Positions 1 through 8,391 of a stretch of DNA of 64,000 nt are shown in pieces. The position numbers and the translations under genes are program-made. The notes beneath the pieces were generated by a model. That model searched no databases. It had not been told where the DNA came from and saw only the letters and a list, made by a program, of their open reading frames with translations. Numbering within the stretch: the first letter of the stretch is position 1; each line of letters starts with the position of its first letter. This DNA comes from Cellulomonas hominis (GTDB lineage: Bacteria; Actinomycetota; Actinomycetes; Actinomycetales; Cellulomonadaceae), in contig NZ_JACHDN010000001.1 of assembly GCF_014201095.1 (NCBI RefSeq), forward strand, positions 2,976,001 through 3,040,000, given 5' to 3'.

Positions 1-782
1 AACGCCTCGATGAGCTTGGTCAGCGTCGGGTAGTCCTCGCTGAAGCCCAGGCGGCCGACGGTGTGGATCTCCTCGGCCTCGCCCATGGCGCCCTCCGGGT
101 CCTCGAGGTCGCGGACCGGGTAGGCGTCGTACGCCCAGTGCGGCCGCCACAGGGTGACGGCGATGTTCTCGCCCGCGTCGGTCGCACCCTTGAGCTCGGC
201 CAGCATCGCGGGCGTCGAGGAGACGACGAACTCCATGTCCTCCAGGCCGTAGGTGGGGACGGCCTCGTCCTGCGTGATGCGGGTGAGGCCCGCGCCGGAC
301 TCGATGCCGACGATCCGGTCGCCGAACGCGCCGGCGTTCTCCGCGAGCTCGTCCAGCGAGGTGATCGGTGCGTCCTCGTTCACCGCGATGGTCAGGCGCG
401 CGTCGTCGTACCAGACGCCGAGCTGCTCCATCTCGTCGCCGAACTCCTTGAGGTAGTCGGCGTGCGTGGTGGGCAGCCACATGTCGAAGTTGACGTCGAA
501 GTCGCCGCCGGTCAGGCCGGTGTAGACGACGCCGGCGTCGGCCTCCTGGGACTCGACCGTGTAGCCGTCCTCCTCGAGGATCGTCTGGAACAGCGCGGAC
601 ACCGCGATGCCCTCGTCCCAGCCGGAGTGCACGCCGATCGCGACCTCGGGCAGGTCGCCGTTGGCGAGCCGCTCCTCCTCGTCGGAGCCGGCCGAGCCGG
701 AGCCCGACGCGCAGGCCGTCAGGGCGAGCCCGACGGCGACCGCGGAGGCGGCGAGGGTGGTACGGCGGGTGCGGGTGCGCAT
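1..782 (-). CDS. Glycine betaine/proline-type ABC substrate-binding lipoprotein (3' end outside window)
   Basis: Extracytoplasmic solute receptor of an OpuA/ProU-type compatible-solute importer. The ATG at 782 gives a lipoprotein signal peptide with lipobox LTAC and acylated Cys24, followed by a Ser/Gly linker. The mature part carries type II periplasmic-binding features of the OpuAC family, including DVNFDMWLPTTHADYL and VTLWRPHWAYDAY, whose aromatic residues resemble the quaternary-amine cage. About 260 codons are visible; the C-terminus lies beyond base 1. It is the last gene of an ATPase-permease-receptor operon, 75 bases after the permease stop. The family handles glycine betaine, proline betaine, choline or carnitine; the exact ligand cannot be read from the sequence. 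Confidence 0.88.
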   Translation of the reverse strand, partial: MRTRTRRTTLAASAVAVGLALTACASGSGSAGSDEEERLANGDLPEVAIGVHSGWDEGIAVSALFQTILEEDGYTVESQEADAGVVYTGLTGGDFDVNFDMWLPTTHADYLKEFGDEMEQLGVWYDDARLTIAVNEDAPITSLDELAENAGAFGDRIVGIESGAGLTRITQDEAVPTYGLEDMEFVVSSTPAMLAELKGATDAGENIAVTLWRPHWAYDAYPVRDLEDPEGAMGEAEEIHTVGRLGFSEDYPTLTKLIEA

Positions 783-857
783 GGGTGTGTCCTTCCGTGG
801 GCGCGCGGCATCGCACCGGGCGCCCGGTCGGGGGTGGGTGTGGGGGTAGCGGGGGGA

Positions 858-1757
858 TCAGGCCTTGGCGGCCGCGGCGACGGCCCGGGCCGTCGGGGTG
901 CGCGTGCCGAGGGCGGAGGTCACCCGGTCCAGGAACATCGCGAGGATGACCACGGACAGGCCGGCCTCGAAGCCGAGCGACACGTTGACCCGCTGCAGCG
1001 CCTGGACGACGGCCCCGCCGAGGCCGGCCGCGCCGACCATGCCGGAGATGACCACCATCGACAGGGACAGCATGATCACCTGGTTGACGCCGGCCATGAT
1101 GGTCGGCATCGCGAGCGGCAGCTGGATCTGGCGGAGGATGCGGCCGTCGGTCGAGCCGAACGCGTGACCCGCCTCGACGACCTCGCGGTCGACCTGCCGC
1201 AGGCCCAGCTCGGTGAACCGGACGCCCGGGGCCATCGCGAAGATCACGGTCGCGACGATGCCGGGGACGACGCCGACGCGGAAGATCACCACGGTCGGGA
1301 TCAAGTAGACGAACGCCGGCATGGTCTGCATGAAGTCGAGCACCGGCCGGACCGTCCGCGAGACCCGGTCGTCGCCGGCGGCCCAGATGCCCAGCGGGAT
1401 GGCGAGCACCAGGGCCACGAGGCTCGCGAGGATCACCAGCGCGAGCGTGTCCATGGCGTTGCCCCACTGGCCGACGCCCGCGATGACCACGAGCCCGACC
1501 AGCGTGCCGACGGCGAGCTTCCAGCCCTTCGCGAACAGCGCGACCAGCGCGAGCGCCACCGCGATGAACCAGAACGGCGGGCCGGACAGCACGGCGTCCA
1601 GGCCGTCGTAGGCGCCCTCCAGGACGCTCTTGATCGCGGCGAAGACGCCGCTGAACGTGCTGGTCACCCACGTGATGGCGGTGTCGACGGCGTCGCCGAG
1701 CGGCAGGCGGGGGATGCCCTGGTCCGTGGACTCCAGGGCGCGGACGACGGCGCTCAT
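858..1757 (-). CDS. Glycine betaine/proline-type ABC transporter permease
   Basis: Inner-membrane permease (299 aa) of the compatible-solute importer, ProW/OpuAB family. An N-terminal amphipathic stretch precedes about six hydrophobic segments. The EAA coupling loop is readable as EAGHAFGSTDGRILRQIQLP, followed by LAMPTIMAGVNQVIMLSLSM as in ProW homologues. The ATG at 1757 overlaps the stop of the upstream ATPase gene by four bases (ATGA), so translation is probably coupled. Much longer reading frames in this region are shadows of the high G+C content. Function is secure at family level; the ligand is inferred from the operon. Confidence 0.9.
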   Translation of the reverse strand: MSAVVRALESTDQGIPRLPLGDAVDTAITWVTSTFSGVFAAIKSVLEGAYDGLDAVLSGPPFWFIAVALALVALFAKGWKLAVGTLVGLVVIAGVGQWGNAMDTLALVILASLVALVLAIPLGIWAAGDDRVSRTVRPVLDFMQTMPAFVYLIPTVVIFRVGVVPGIVATVIFAMAPGVRFTELGLRQVDREVVEAGHAFGSTDGRILRQIQLPLAMPTIMAGVNQVIMLSLSMVVISGMVGAAGLGGAVVQALQRVNVSLGFEAGLSVVILAMFLDRVTSALGTRTPTARAVAAAAKA

Positions 1758-3019
1758 GCCGGCACCTCCTCGCCGACGCGGGCGGCCGGGTCGACGGCGG
1801 CTCCCGGCGCGTCGGCGACCGGGGTGCCGCGCGGCGGCGTGCTGGTCTCCGGCGGCACCATGGCCTCGAGCAGCGTGACGCGGGGGATGACCCCGACCAG
1901 GCGGCCCTTGTCGTCGGTGACCGGCACGGGCAGCGGCGACTCGGCGGCGGGCGCGAACACGTCGGCCAGCGCGGTGTCGACCGACACGGAGCTCAGCGAG
2001 GTGTCCACCAGCCCGTCGAGGGACTCGCGCCCGGCGCGGACGGCGTCCACGGCGTCGGCGTCCCGGATGATCCCGCGCAGGGTCCGGGTGCGGTCCACGA
2101 CGTAGGCGGCCGCGACCTGCGCGTCGCGCATGGTGCGCAGCGCCAGCCGCGGACCGCCGGCCTGCGACACGACCGCCGCGGGGCGGCGCATCACCGACGA
2201 GGCCGTGAGCACCCGCGTGCGGTCGACGTCGGCGACGAACTGCGCGACGTAGTCGTCGGCGGGGTCGGACAGGATCTGCTCGCTGGTCCCGACCTGCACG
2301 ACGCGGCCGTCGCGCATCACGGCGATCCGGTCGCCGAGGTACATGGCCTCGTTGAGGTCGTGCGTGATGAAGACGATGGTCTTGCCGAGCGACTGCTGCA
2401 GCTCGAGCAGCTGGTCCTGCATCTCGCGGCGGATCAGCGGGTCGAGGGCCGAGAACGCCTCGTCCATCAGCAGGATGTCGGTGTCCGCGGCGAGCGCCCG
2501 GGCCAGTCCGACGCGCTGCCGCATGCCGCCGGACAGCTCGTGGGGGAGCGCGTCGCCCCACTGGCCGAGGCCGACCAGCTCGAGCGCCTCGTCGGCGCGG
2601 GCGCGGCGCTCCGCCTTGTCGATGCCCTGGAGCGCCAGCGGGTACGCGGCGTTGTCCCGGACGCTGCGGTGCGGCAGCAGCGCGAAGTGCTGGAACACCA
2701 TGCTGACCTTCTGCTGCCGGATGGTCCGCAGCTGGGCCGCGGAGACGGCGCCCAGGTCGTCGTCGCCGAGCAGCACGCGCCCGGCGGTCGGCTTCAGCAG
2801 GCCGTTGAGCATCCGGATCAGGGTCGACTTCCCGGACCCCGACAGCCCCATGACCACGAAGGTCTCGCCGCTGCGGATCTCGAGGTCGGCGTCGATGACC
2901 GCCGCCGTCCCCCACTGCCGCACGTCCTCGCGGGCGGCCCCGTCGCGGAGCCGCTTCACCGCCTCGCCCGGCCGGCGGCCGAACACCTTGTACACGCCCT
3001 CGACGCGCAGTCCTGTCAC
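1754..3019 (-). CDS. Glycine betaine/proline-type ABC ATPase with C-terminal CBS pair
   Basis: Cytoplasmic ATPase (421 aa) powering the betaine importer, ProV/OpuAA family. Walker A is GLSGSGKST, the signature is LSGGMRQRVGLARAL, Walker B is ILLMDEAFSALDP, followed by the H-loop FITHDLNEA. After about residue 270 comes a region with two CBS motifs; in OpuA-type transporters such modules sense ionic strength and gate activity, so osmotic gating is likely but inferred. The GTG start at 3019 has a purine-rich site (GAGGTGGAG) immediately upstream. It is the first gene of the operon, and its stop overlaps the permease start. Confidence 0.9.
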   Translation of the reverse strand: MTGLRVEGVYKVFGRRPGEAVKRLRDGAAREDVRQWGTAAVIDADLEIRSGETFVVMGLSGSGKSTLIRMLNGLLKPTAGRVLLGDDDLGAVSAAQLRTIRQQKVSMVFQHFALLPHRSVRDNAAYPLALQGIDKAERRARADEALELVGLGQWGDALPHELSGGMRQRVGLARALAADTDILLMDEAFSALDPLIRREMQDQLLELQQSLGKTIVFITHDLNEAMYLGDRIAVMRDGRVVQVGTSEQILSDPADDYVAQFVADVDRTRVLTASSVMRRPAAVVSQAGGPRLALRTMRDAQVAAAYVVDRTRTLRGIIRDADAVDAVRAGRESLDGLVDTSLSSVSVDTALADVFAPAAESPLPVPVTDDKGRLVGVIPRVTLLEAMVPPETSTPPRGTPVADAPGAAVDPAARVGEEVPA

Positions 3020-3528
3020 TTCTCCACCTCGTCACGTCATGACGCGCGCCCCGGGCCGTGCGGCTCGGGTGCACCCGGCGAGGGGCGCGGCGCGTCGGGG
3101 TCGGCGGTGGCCACGCGGCGCGCCCCGGGTGGGGCGCTCGCACGGCGGCGGACGCGCCACGGCCCTCGCGCCGCGGCCCTGGTGAGGGGCGCTGCGAGGG
3201 CCGAGATGAGGGCGTCGCACACCGACCGGTCGTCGATCTGGTCGGGTTCCACCGTGCCGCATCTCGTCCCGTTTGGCGAGGCGCGATCGTGCGTTTTCGG
3301 TGGATGATGGGACGACTGTGCATCGCGATTAGCAGTCTGACCTGCGACTTTACCTTGTCTTGGATCGTTATCGGTTTGTGACCTGGCGGTCGGGAACCCG
3401 GCCACCCGACCGGGGGGACAACCCCCGGACCGACCGGCGGGAGCGCCGGGTGCCGCGCGCCGGGTCCCGCACGGGACGATGGTGCGGTCCGCCCGCCGCG
3501 GACGCCCGTCGCACCGAGGAGCACCGCC
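3020..3528. other. Divergent intergenic region between the betaine importer and a two-component system
   Basis: About 510 bases without a convincing gene. The part around 3285-3380 is clearly more A+T-rich than its surroundings and should hold the promoters of both divergent operons. I could not pick a -35/-10 pair with confidence on either strand. Short reading frames here have shadow-like Arg/Pro/Gly composition and no ribosome-binding site. No riboswitch is recognised. Confidence 0.5.
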
Positions 3529-4929
3529 ATGTCCGCCACCCACCCGGCCGCCCCGCCGGCCCCGCCACCGGCCTCGTCGATCGCCACCCCGGCGCCGGTC
3601 GCGAGCACCGCGGCGCTGGCGCGCGGCGCCGTGTGGCAGCCCGGCGTGCTGACCCGCACCTGGCGCGAGCTCGGCTACCTGTTCCTCACCCTGCTCCTCG
3701 CGCCGTTCGCGTTCGCGTACGCGGTGGTCGCGATCGTGCTGCCGCCGTCGCTCGCCGTCACGGTCGTGGGGCTGTTCCCCGCCGGGTGGGTCGTGCAGGG
3801 CGGGCGCGCCTGGGCCGGGCTGTACCGGGCGATGGCCCGCGGGATGCTCCGCACCTCGATCGCCCCGCCGCTGCCGCGCCGCCGCACGCGCGGGTTCTGG
3901 CGCCGGCTCGGCAGCCTGCTCGGCGACGCCGCCGCGTGGCGGGGGCTGGCGTACGGGCTGCTGGCGCTGCCGCTCGCGATCGTGTCGTTCGTGCTGCCCG
4001 TGGCGTTCCTCGCGGTCGCGCTCGGCGGGACGACGCACTGGTTCTGGTACCGGTGGCTGCCGGAGCAGGAGGGTGCCGACGGACAGCTGCACCGGGGGGC
4101 GTCGTTCGGCCCGGACTACTTCATCGACACGCCGCTGCGGCAGTGGATCCTCATCGCGATCGGCCTGCTCGCGTTCCTCGTGTTCCAGCGCCTGACGATC
4201 GGGTTCGCCCACGTGTTCCGGCTGCTCGGCGCGAACCTGCTCGGTCCGACCGCGTCCAGCCTGCGCGTGCGGTTCCTGGAGCAGACGCGCGGCGCCGCGG
4301 TCACCGACGCCGACGCCCGGCTGCGCCGCATCGAGCGCGACCTGCACGACGGCACGCAGGCCCGGCTCGTGACCGTCGCCATGCAGATCGGCGACGCCCG
4401 CGACCGGCTGGCGACCCGCGGCGAGGACGACGCCGTGCGCGCCGACGCCCTGGACCTGCTCGACGGCGCGCAGGGTGCGCTCAAGGAGACGCTCGTCGAG
4501 CTCCGCGACATCGCGCGCGGCATCCACCCGCCGGCCCTCGACGACGGCCTGGCCGTGGCGCTCGAGACGCTCGCGGCGCGCTGCCCCGTGCCCGTCACCG
4601 TCGACGTGGACCTCGCCGAGCAGCCCGCGCCGGAGGTCGAGACCATCGCGTACTTCGCGGTCGCCGAGCTGCTGACGAACGTGGTCCGGCACTCCGGCGC
4701 GTCGGGCGCGTACGTCCGGGCGGAGGTCGCGGACGGGACGCTGTGGGTCCGGGTGCGCGACGACGGCCACGGCGGCGCACGGCCGGGCCTGCCCGGAGCG
4801 TCCGGCGGCAGCGGCCTCGGCGGGCTGGCGGACCGCGTGGCCACCGTGGACGGCGACCTGCACATCGACAGCCCGGTGGGAGGCCCTACGGTGGTGACCG
4901 TGCACCTGCCGCTGAGCGTCGCCCGATGA
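3529..4929 (+). CDS. NarL-family sensor histidine kinase with membrane sensor domain
   Basis: Sensor kinase (466 aa) of the DesK/NarX class. The N-terminal half holds about four hydrophobic segments resembling the actinobacterial 'putative sensor' domain. The HisKA_3 dimerisation box reads RRIERDLHDGTQARLVTVAM, with phospho-acceptor His273. The ATPase domain shows the N-box AELLTNVVRHSG and the G-box GGSGLGGLADRV. The ATG at 3529 is preceded by a GAGGAG ribosome-binding site. The LuxR-type response regulator starts 35 bases after the stop, so the two form a cognate pair. The signal sensed cannot be deduced. Confidence 0.9.
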   Translation: MSATHPAAPPAPPPASSIATPAPVASTAALARGAVWQPGVLTRTWRELGYLFLTLLLAPFAFAYAVVAIVLPPSLAVTVVGLFPAGWVVQGGRAWAGLYRAMARGMLRTSIAPPLPRRRTRGFWRRLGSLLGDAAAWRGLAYGLLALPLAIVSFVLPVAFLAVALGGTTHWFWYRWLPEQEGADGQLHRGASFGPDYFIDTPLRQWILIAIGLLAFLVFQRLTIGFAHVFRLLGANLLGPTASSLRVRFLEQTRGAAVTDADARLRRIERDLHDGTQARLVTVAMQIGDARDRLATRGEDDAVRADALDLLDGAQGALKETLVELRDIARGIHPPALDDGLAVALETLAARCPVPVTVDVDLAEQPAPEVETIAYFAVAELLTNVVRHSGASGAYVRAEVADGTLWVRVRDDGHGGARPGLPGASGGSGLGGLADRVATVDGDLHIDSPVGGPTVVTVHLPLSVAR

Positions 4930-4963
4930 CCGCACCGCGCCCCGCCGCGACGGGGGGTGCCGC

Positions 4964-5629
4964 GTGCGGGTCGTGATCGCGGAGGACTCCGTCATCCTCC
5001 GGGACGGCCTCGTCGCGCTGCTGTCCCGGCGCGACCACGAGGTCGTCGCGGCCGTCGGGGACGGCGACGCGCTGGTCCGCGAGGTCGACGCCCTGGCCGC
5101 TGCCGGGGCGCTGCCCGACATCGCCGTCGTGGACGTGCGGATGCCGCCCGGGTTCACCGACGAGGGGCTGCGCGCCGCCCTGACCCTGCGCGAGCAGCAC
5201 CCCGGGCTCGGGGTGCTGCTGTTCAGCCAGTACGTCGAGACCCGGTACGCCGCGCAGCTCTTCGGGGGCGACGCCCGCGGGGTCGGCTACCTGCTCAAGG
5301 ACCGGGTCGCCGACGTCGCCGACTTCCTCGACGCCCTCGAGCGGATCGCCGCCGGGCGCACCGTGCTGGACCCCGAGGTCGTCACGCAGCTCATGGGCGC
5401 CGCCCGGGTGGACCCCGGCCTGGCCCGGCTGACCCCGCGCGAGTCCGAGGTGCTCGAGCTCATGGCGCAGGGCCGGTCCAACGGGGCCATCGCGGAGAGC
5501 CTCGTGCTGTCCTACGGGGCGGTCGAGAAGCACGTGACGTCCATCTTCGGCAAGCTCGACCTGGCCCCCGACGCCGGCGACCACCGCCGCGTCCTGGCGG
5601 TCCTGCGCTACCTCGACCTGGAGGCCTGA
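4964..5629 (+). CDS. LuxR/NarL-family response regulator
   Basis: DNA-binding response regulator (221 aa), partner of the kinase just upstream. The receiver domain carries the acidic pair in IAEDS, phospho-acceptor Asp57 in AVVDVRMPP, and Lys in LLKDRVADV. The C-terminal LuxR helix-turn-helix begins LTPRESEVLELMAQGRSN and includes YGAVEKHVTSIFGKL. The GTG at 4964 is the only start that keeps the receiver N-terminus intact; its ribosome-binding site is a weak G tract. Targets are not evident. The neighbouring acyltransferase is separated by a 300-base region with an inverted repeat. Confidence 0.9.
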   Translation: MRVVIAEDSVILRDGLVALLSRRDHEVVAAVGDGDALVREVDALAAAGALPDIAVVDVRMPPGFTDEGLRAALTLREQHPGLGVLLFSQYVETRYAAQLFGGDARGVGYLLKDRVADVADFLDALERIAAGRTVLDPEVVTQLMGAARVDPGLARLTPRESEVLELMAQGRSNGAIAESLVLSYGAVEKHVTSIFGKLDLAPDAGDHRRVLAVLRYLDLEA

Positions 5630-5666
5630 GCGCCGCCTGGCCCGGGGCTCACCCGCCGGCTCGTCG

Positions 5667-5736
5667 CCGAGGTCGAGGGTTTGCGGCGAGGTCGAGGGTC
5701 TGCGCGGCCGGTTTCGTGCGAAACCCTCGACCTCGG
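5667..5736. repeat. Perfect 16-bp inverted repeat with a nested hairpin
   Basis: The arm at 5667-5682 (CCGAGGTCGAGGGTTT) is repeated exactly as its reverse complement at 5721-5736. A partial direct copy of the arm, GCGAGGTCGAGGGT, sits inside at 5686-5699. The right arm is overlapped by a tight palindrome, GTTTCG-TG-CGAAAC, at 5711-5724. It lies 38 bases after the response-regulator stop, so a transcription terminator is the simplest role, although there is no T tract and the loop is long. It also resembles a dispersed palindromic repeat. Confidence 0.7.
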
Positions 5737-5936
5737 TGGCCGAGGTGGCCGGGCCGGGCCAGAGCCCGACGCGCGCGGGTGGGGTGGGGACAGCCCCCCG
5801 TCCCCCGGGGGGTGGCCGCCCGGCAAGACGGGGGCTGCGCCCCTTCTGACCTGCGGCTTCGCTCGGGAGGCTGGGGGTGCGCCCGATCGCCGGGCGCCCG
5901 CGCGGGTCGCCGTGCGGTCCCCACCGGAGCGCCACC
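5737..5936. other. Remainder of intergenic region ahead of the acyltransferase
   Basis: About 200 bases without a supported gene. It contains two short G/C palindromes: GGGGAC/GTCCCC at 5786-5791 and 5800-5805, and GGGGC-TG-CGCCCC at 5831-5843. The latter could act as a weak terminator or leader hairpin. No clear promoter is visible. An in-frame upstream GTG/ATG extension of the acyltransferase runs through the end of this region but looks non-coding. Confidence 0.4.
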
Positions 5937-7223
5937 ATGTCGACCGTCCTGCCGTCCCGCCCCCCGAACCGGGCCCCCGACCCCGCCCCGACCCGCCCCG
6001 CCCCCGGGCCGCGCACCCGCCCGGTGCCCGCGGTGCGCGCGGGGGAGTCCAACACCCTCGCGGCCCCGGCCCCGGCCCCGGCCCCGCCCGCGCGCCGCGT
6101 CCGCGACCCGTTCGTCGACGGCGTCCGCGCCGTCGGCATCCTGCTCGTCGTCGCCCTGCACTGGCTGATGGTCGAGGCCGCCTGGGACGGCCGGGAGCTC
6201 GAGGTCGGCAACGCGCTGGCCCACGGCCCGGCGTGGCTGCTCACGTGGCTCCAGCCGCTGCCGCTGCTGTTCTTCGCCGCCGGCGCCGCCGCGCGGTACG
6301 ACCTCGCGCGGCACCCGGGGGAGCCGGGATGGCGGTTCGCGGGCGTCCGGCTGGTGCGGATGGCCCGGCCGGTGGCGGTGTTCGCGGGCATCTGGGCGCT
6401 GCTGGTGGCGGCGCTGCCGCACCTGGGGGTCCCGGAGGCCGCCGTCGAGCGGGTGGCGCGCATCGTGCCGCAGCCGCTGTGGTTCCTGGGCGTGCAGCTC
6501 GCGCTGCTGGCGCTCGCCCCGCTGCTGGTGCGGACGCTGCGCCGGTTCGGGGGCGCCCGGGTGCTGCTGGTCGCCGCCGCGCTGCCCGTGGTCGTGGACC
6601 TGCTGCGGTTCTCCGACGAGCTGCCGATCCCGGGCTGGCCGAACGTGCTGCTGGTGTGGGCGGTGCCGTTCCTGGGCGGCCTGCTCGACGCCGACCGCCG
6701 GCTGCGGCCCGGGCCTGCGGGGCACCGCGCCCGCACCGCCGTCCCCGCGCGCCTCGTGCTCGGCCTCCTCGCCGCCGCGGGTCTGGCGGCGACCGTGCTG
6801 CTGCTCCTCGTCGGCCCCTACCCGGTCTCGCTGATCGGCATGCCCGGCGACACGATGTCGAACCTCGCCCCGCCCACCGCGCCGGTCGTCGGGTTCGCGG
6901 TCGCGCAGGTCGCCGGGGTGCTCGTGTTCCGGGACGCGCTGGGCCGCTGGGCGGGGCGGTCGCGGCTGGTGCGCTGGGCGGGGGCCCGGTCGATGGGGCT
7001 GTACCTGTGGCACCTCACGGCGATGTTCGCGGTGTCCGGCGTGGTCCTGCTCGGCGTCGGCGCGGCCCTGCCGGAGCCGTGGACCTGGGACTGGTGGGTG
7101 TCCCGCGCGGGCTACCTCGGCGCGGCGTGGGGGGTGCTGGTGGCGGTCGTGGCGGTGACGGACCGCCTGGCCGGGTCGCGCGCGCGTGCGCCGCTCGCCC
7201 GGCCCGCGGTCAGTACCCCATGA
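5937..7223 (+). CDS. Acyltransferase 3-family integral membrane protein
   Basis: Membrane protein (428 aa) of the acyltransferase 3 family, which moves acyl groups onto sugars, lipids or cell-wall polymers. A Pro/Ala-rich cytoplasmic N-terminus of about 50 residues precedes the opening motif RDPFVDGVRAVGILLVVALH, whose Arg and His are typical of the family's catalytic first helix. About ten hydrophobic segments follow, ending with GARSMGLYLWHLTAMF. The ATG at 5937 with GGAG upstream was preferred to a start 20 codons earlier, which would add low-complexity sequence without a ribosome-binding site. The acceptor substrate is unknown. Confidence 0.83.
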   Translation: MSTVLPSRPPNRAPDPAPTRPAPGPRTRPVPAVRAGESNTLAAPAPAPAPPARRVRDPFVDGVRAVGILLVVALHWLMVEAAWDGRELEVGNALAHGPAWLLTWLQPLPLLFFAAGAAARYDLARHPGEPGWRFAGVRLVRMARPVAVFAGIWALLVAALPHLGVPEAAVERVARIVPQPLWFLGVQLALLALAPLLVRTLRRFGGARVLLVAAALPVVVDLLRFSDELPIPGWPNVLLVWAVPFLGGLLDADRRLRPGPAGHRARTAVPARLVLGLLAAAGLAATVLLLLVGPYPVSLIGMPGDTMSNLAPPTAPVVGFAVAQVAGVLVFRDALGRWAGRSRLVRWAGARSMGLYLWHLTAMFAVSGVVLLGVGAALPEPWTWDWWVSRAGYLGAAWGVLVAVVAVTDRLAGSRARAPLARPAVSTP

Positions 7224-7572
7224 GCGCGGGCACCGCCGCGAGCACCGCGGCGCACCCCGCGGCGCACCCCGCGGCGAGCCCGGCGACGACGCCCCAGGCG
7301 ACCGCCCGCCGCCGGCCCCGCCCCACGAGCAGCACGAGCAGCGCCAGCAGCGTCGACCCGACCAGCAGCCCCGTGGCCAGCGCGCCCGCCCCGCGCCGGC
7401 CGCCGTCCGTGCAGGGCCGCGTCCCCGGGTACACCGCGGGGCAGATCATGTCGGGCGGGAAGGGCACGGAGTGCAGCCACACCGAGGCCAGCGCGCCGGC
7501 GAGCAGCAGCAGCGCGACCGTCGCGGGGGCCAGGCGGCTGCGGCGCAGCGCGGCGTCGACGTCGGTGGCCAT
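7210..7572 (-). CDS. Small membrane protein with Cys-containing external loop
   Basis: Predicted 120-residue protein with three hydrophobic segments: VALLLLAGALASVWL near the N-terminus, GALATGLLVGSTLLALLVLL in the middle, and an Ala-rich segment at the end. The loop between the first two holds two cysteines (DMICPAVYPGTRPCTDGG) that could form a disulfide outside the membrane. The final Ala segment is encoded by a run of GCGGC-type repeats around 7225-7275. The 3' end overlaps the acyltransferase stop on the other strand by 14 bases. I do not recognise the family. Confidence 0.6.
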   Translation of the reverse strand: MATDVDAALRRSRLAPATVALLLLAGALASVWLHSVPFPPDMICPAVYPGTRPCTDGGRRGAGALATGLLVGSTLLALLVLLVGRGRRRAVAWGVVAGLAAGCAAGCAAVLAAVPALMGY

Positions 7573-7651
7573 GGCCCCGACCGTACCGATGCCCGGTCCG
7601 CGCGCGGGAGGCGTCCAGGGAACGTCCAGCCGTTCGTGCTCGACTGGCTCC

Positions 7652-8371
7652 GTGCACCAGGACCGTGTCGACGACGACCTGCCCGACCTCGACCCCGCCG
7701 CGTGGCGGGTGGAGCGCGCGGGGCTGGTGGACGTCAACCCCGTCGCCCGGATGCTCGCGGAGCACCGGCCGTTCATCGACCTCGACGGCGACGGCGAGCC
7801 CGACGAGGTCCCCCACCCGGAGCACTCCGGCCCGGCCGCGCGCCTGGTCCTGAGCCTGGGTGCCCTGGAGCACGGCGAGGTCTGGCTGGCGCGGCAGGGC
7901 GCCGAGGTCGCCGCGGTGGCCGTGTGGCTGCCGCCGGACGCCGACCACCTCGCCGCCGACCTGCACCGCGAGGTCACCCGCGAGCTCGGCACCCCGCCCG
8001 AGCGCGACCCGGAGCCCGCGCACGCCCCGCTGCGCTCGCTGGTCGGCGCGACGGCGCACACGCTCGCCCTGGCGCGCGACTCGGACGCCCGGCGGGTGCT
8101 GACCGTCCTCGCGGACGCCGGCCGGGTGCCGGGGGAGCGGCGGGCCGCGCTGCTGGCCGACGTGCTCGCCCCGGTCCTCGACGCCGAGGGCGCGGCGGGC
8201 CGGGAGGTCCTCGCGGTGACCGTCGACCCGGCGCAGGTCGCGGACCTCGAGGCGCTCGGCTTCACGGAGGCGGGCCGGACGCCGCTGGGCGCCGCGACGC
8301 TCTGGCTGGGGGCGCGGCGGCCGGCGGCGCTCGCCGGGGCGGCCGGCCGGTCGGGCGCGCTGCTGGCCTGA
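7652..8371 (+). CDS. GNAT-like acetyltransferase-related protein, possibly degenerate
   Basis: Predicted 239-aa soluble protein. The segment AAVAVWLPPDADHL is typical of a GNAT subgroup, and the C-terminal EALGFTEAGRTPLG matches the last GNAT strand-helix. The expected acetyl-CoA pyrophosphate loop (Q/R-x-x-G-x-G/A) is poorly conserved: the equivalent stretch reads AGRVPGERRAALL. Acetyltransferase activity is therefore uncertain. The GTG at 7652 is the best in-frame start before the first conserved part, but it lacks a strong ribosome-binding site. The gene is divergent from the small membrane protein gene, 79 bases away. Confidence 0.6.
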   Translation: MHQDRVDDDLPDLDPAAWRVERAGLVDVNPVARMLAEHRPFIDLDGDGEPDEVPHPEHSGPAARLVLSLGALEHGEVWLARQGAEVAAVAVWLPPDADHLAADLHREVTRELGTPPERDPEPAHAPLRSLVGATAHTLALARDSDARRVLTVLADAGRVPGERRAALLADVLAPVLDAEGAAGREVLAVTVDPAQVADLEALGFTEAGRTPLGAATLWLGARRPAALAGAAGRSGALLA

Positions 8372-8391
8372 GCGGGGGACGACCCCCCGCC

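Noticed and set aside
3032..3262. Short minus-strand frame upstream of the betaine ATPase
   Set aside because: No ribosome-binding site, shadow-like Arg/Pro composition, and it overlaps the expected promoter region.
858..3659. A 933-codon minus-strand frame covering the betaine operon
   Set aside because: Only its last 299 codons are real (the permease); the rest is Arg/Pro/Ala-rich shadow of the ATPase gene in another frame.
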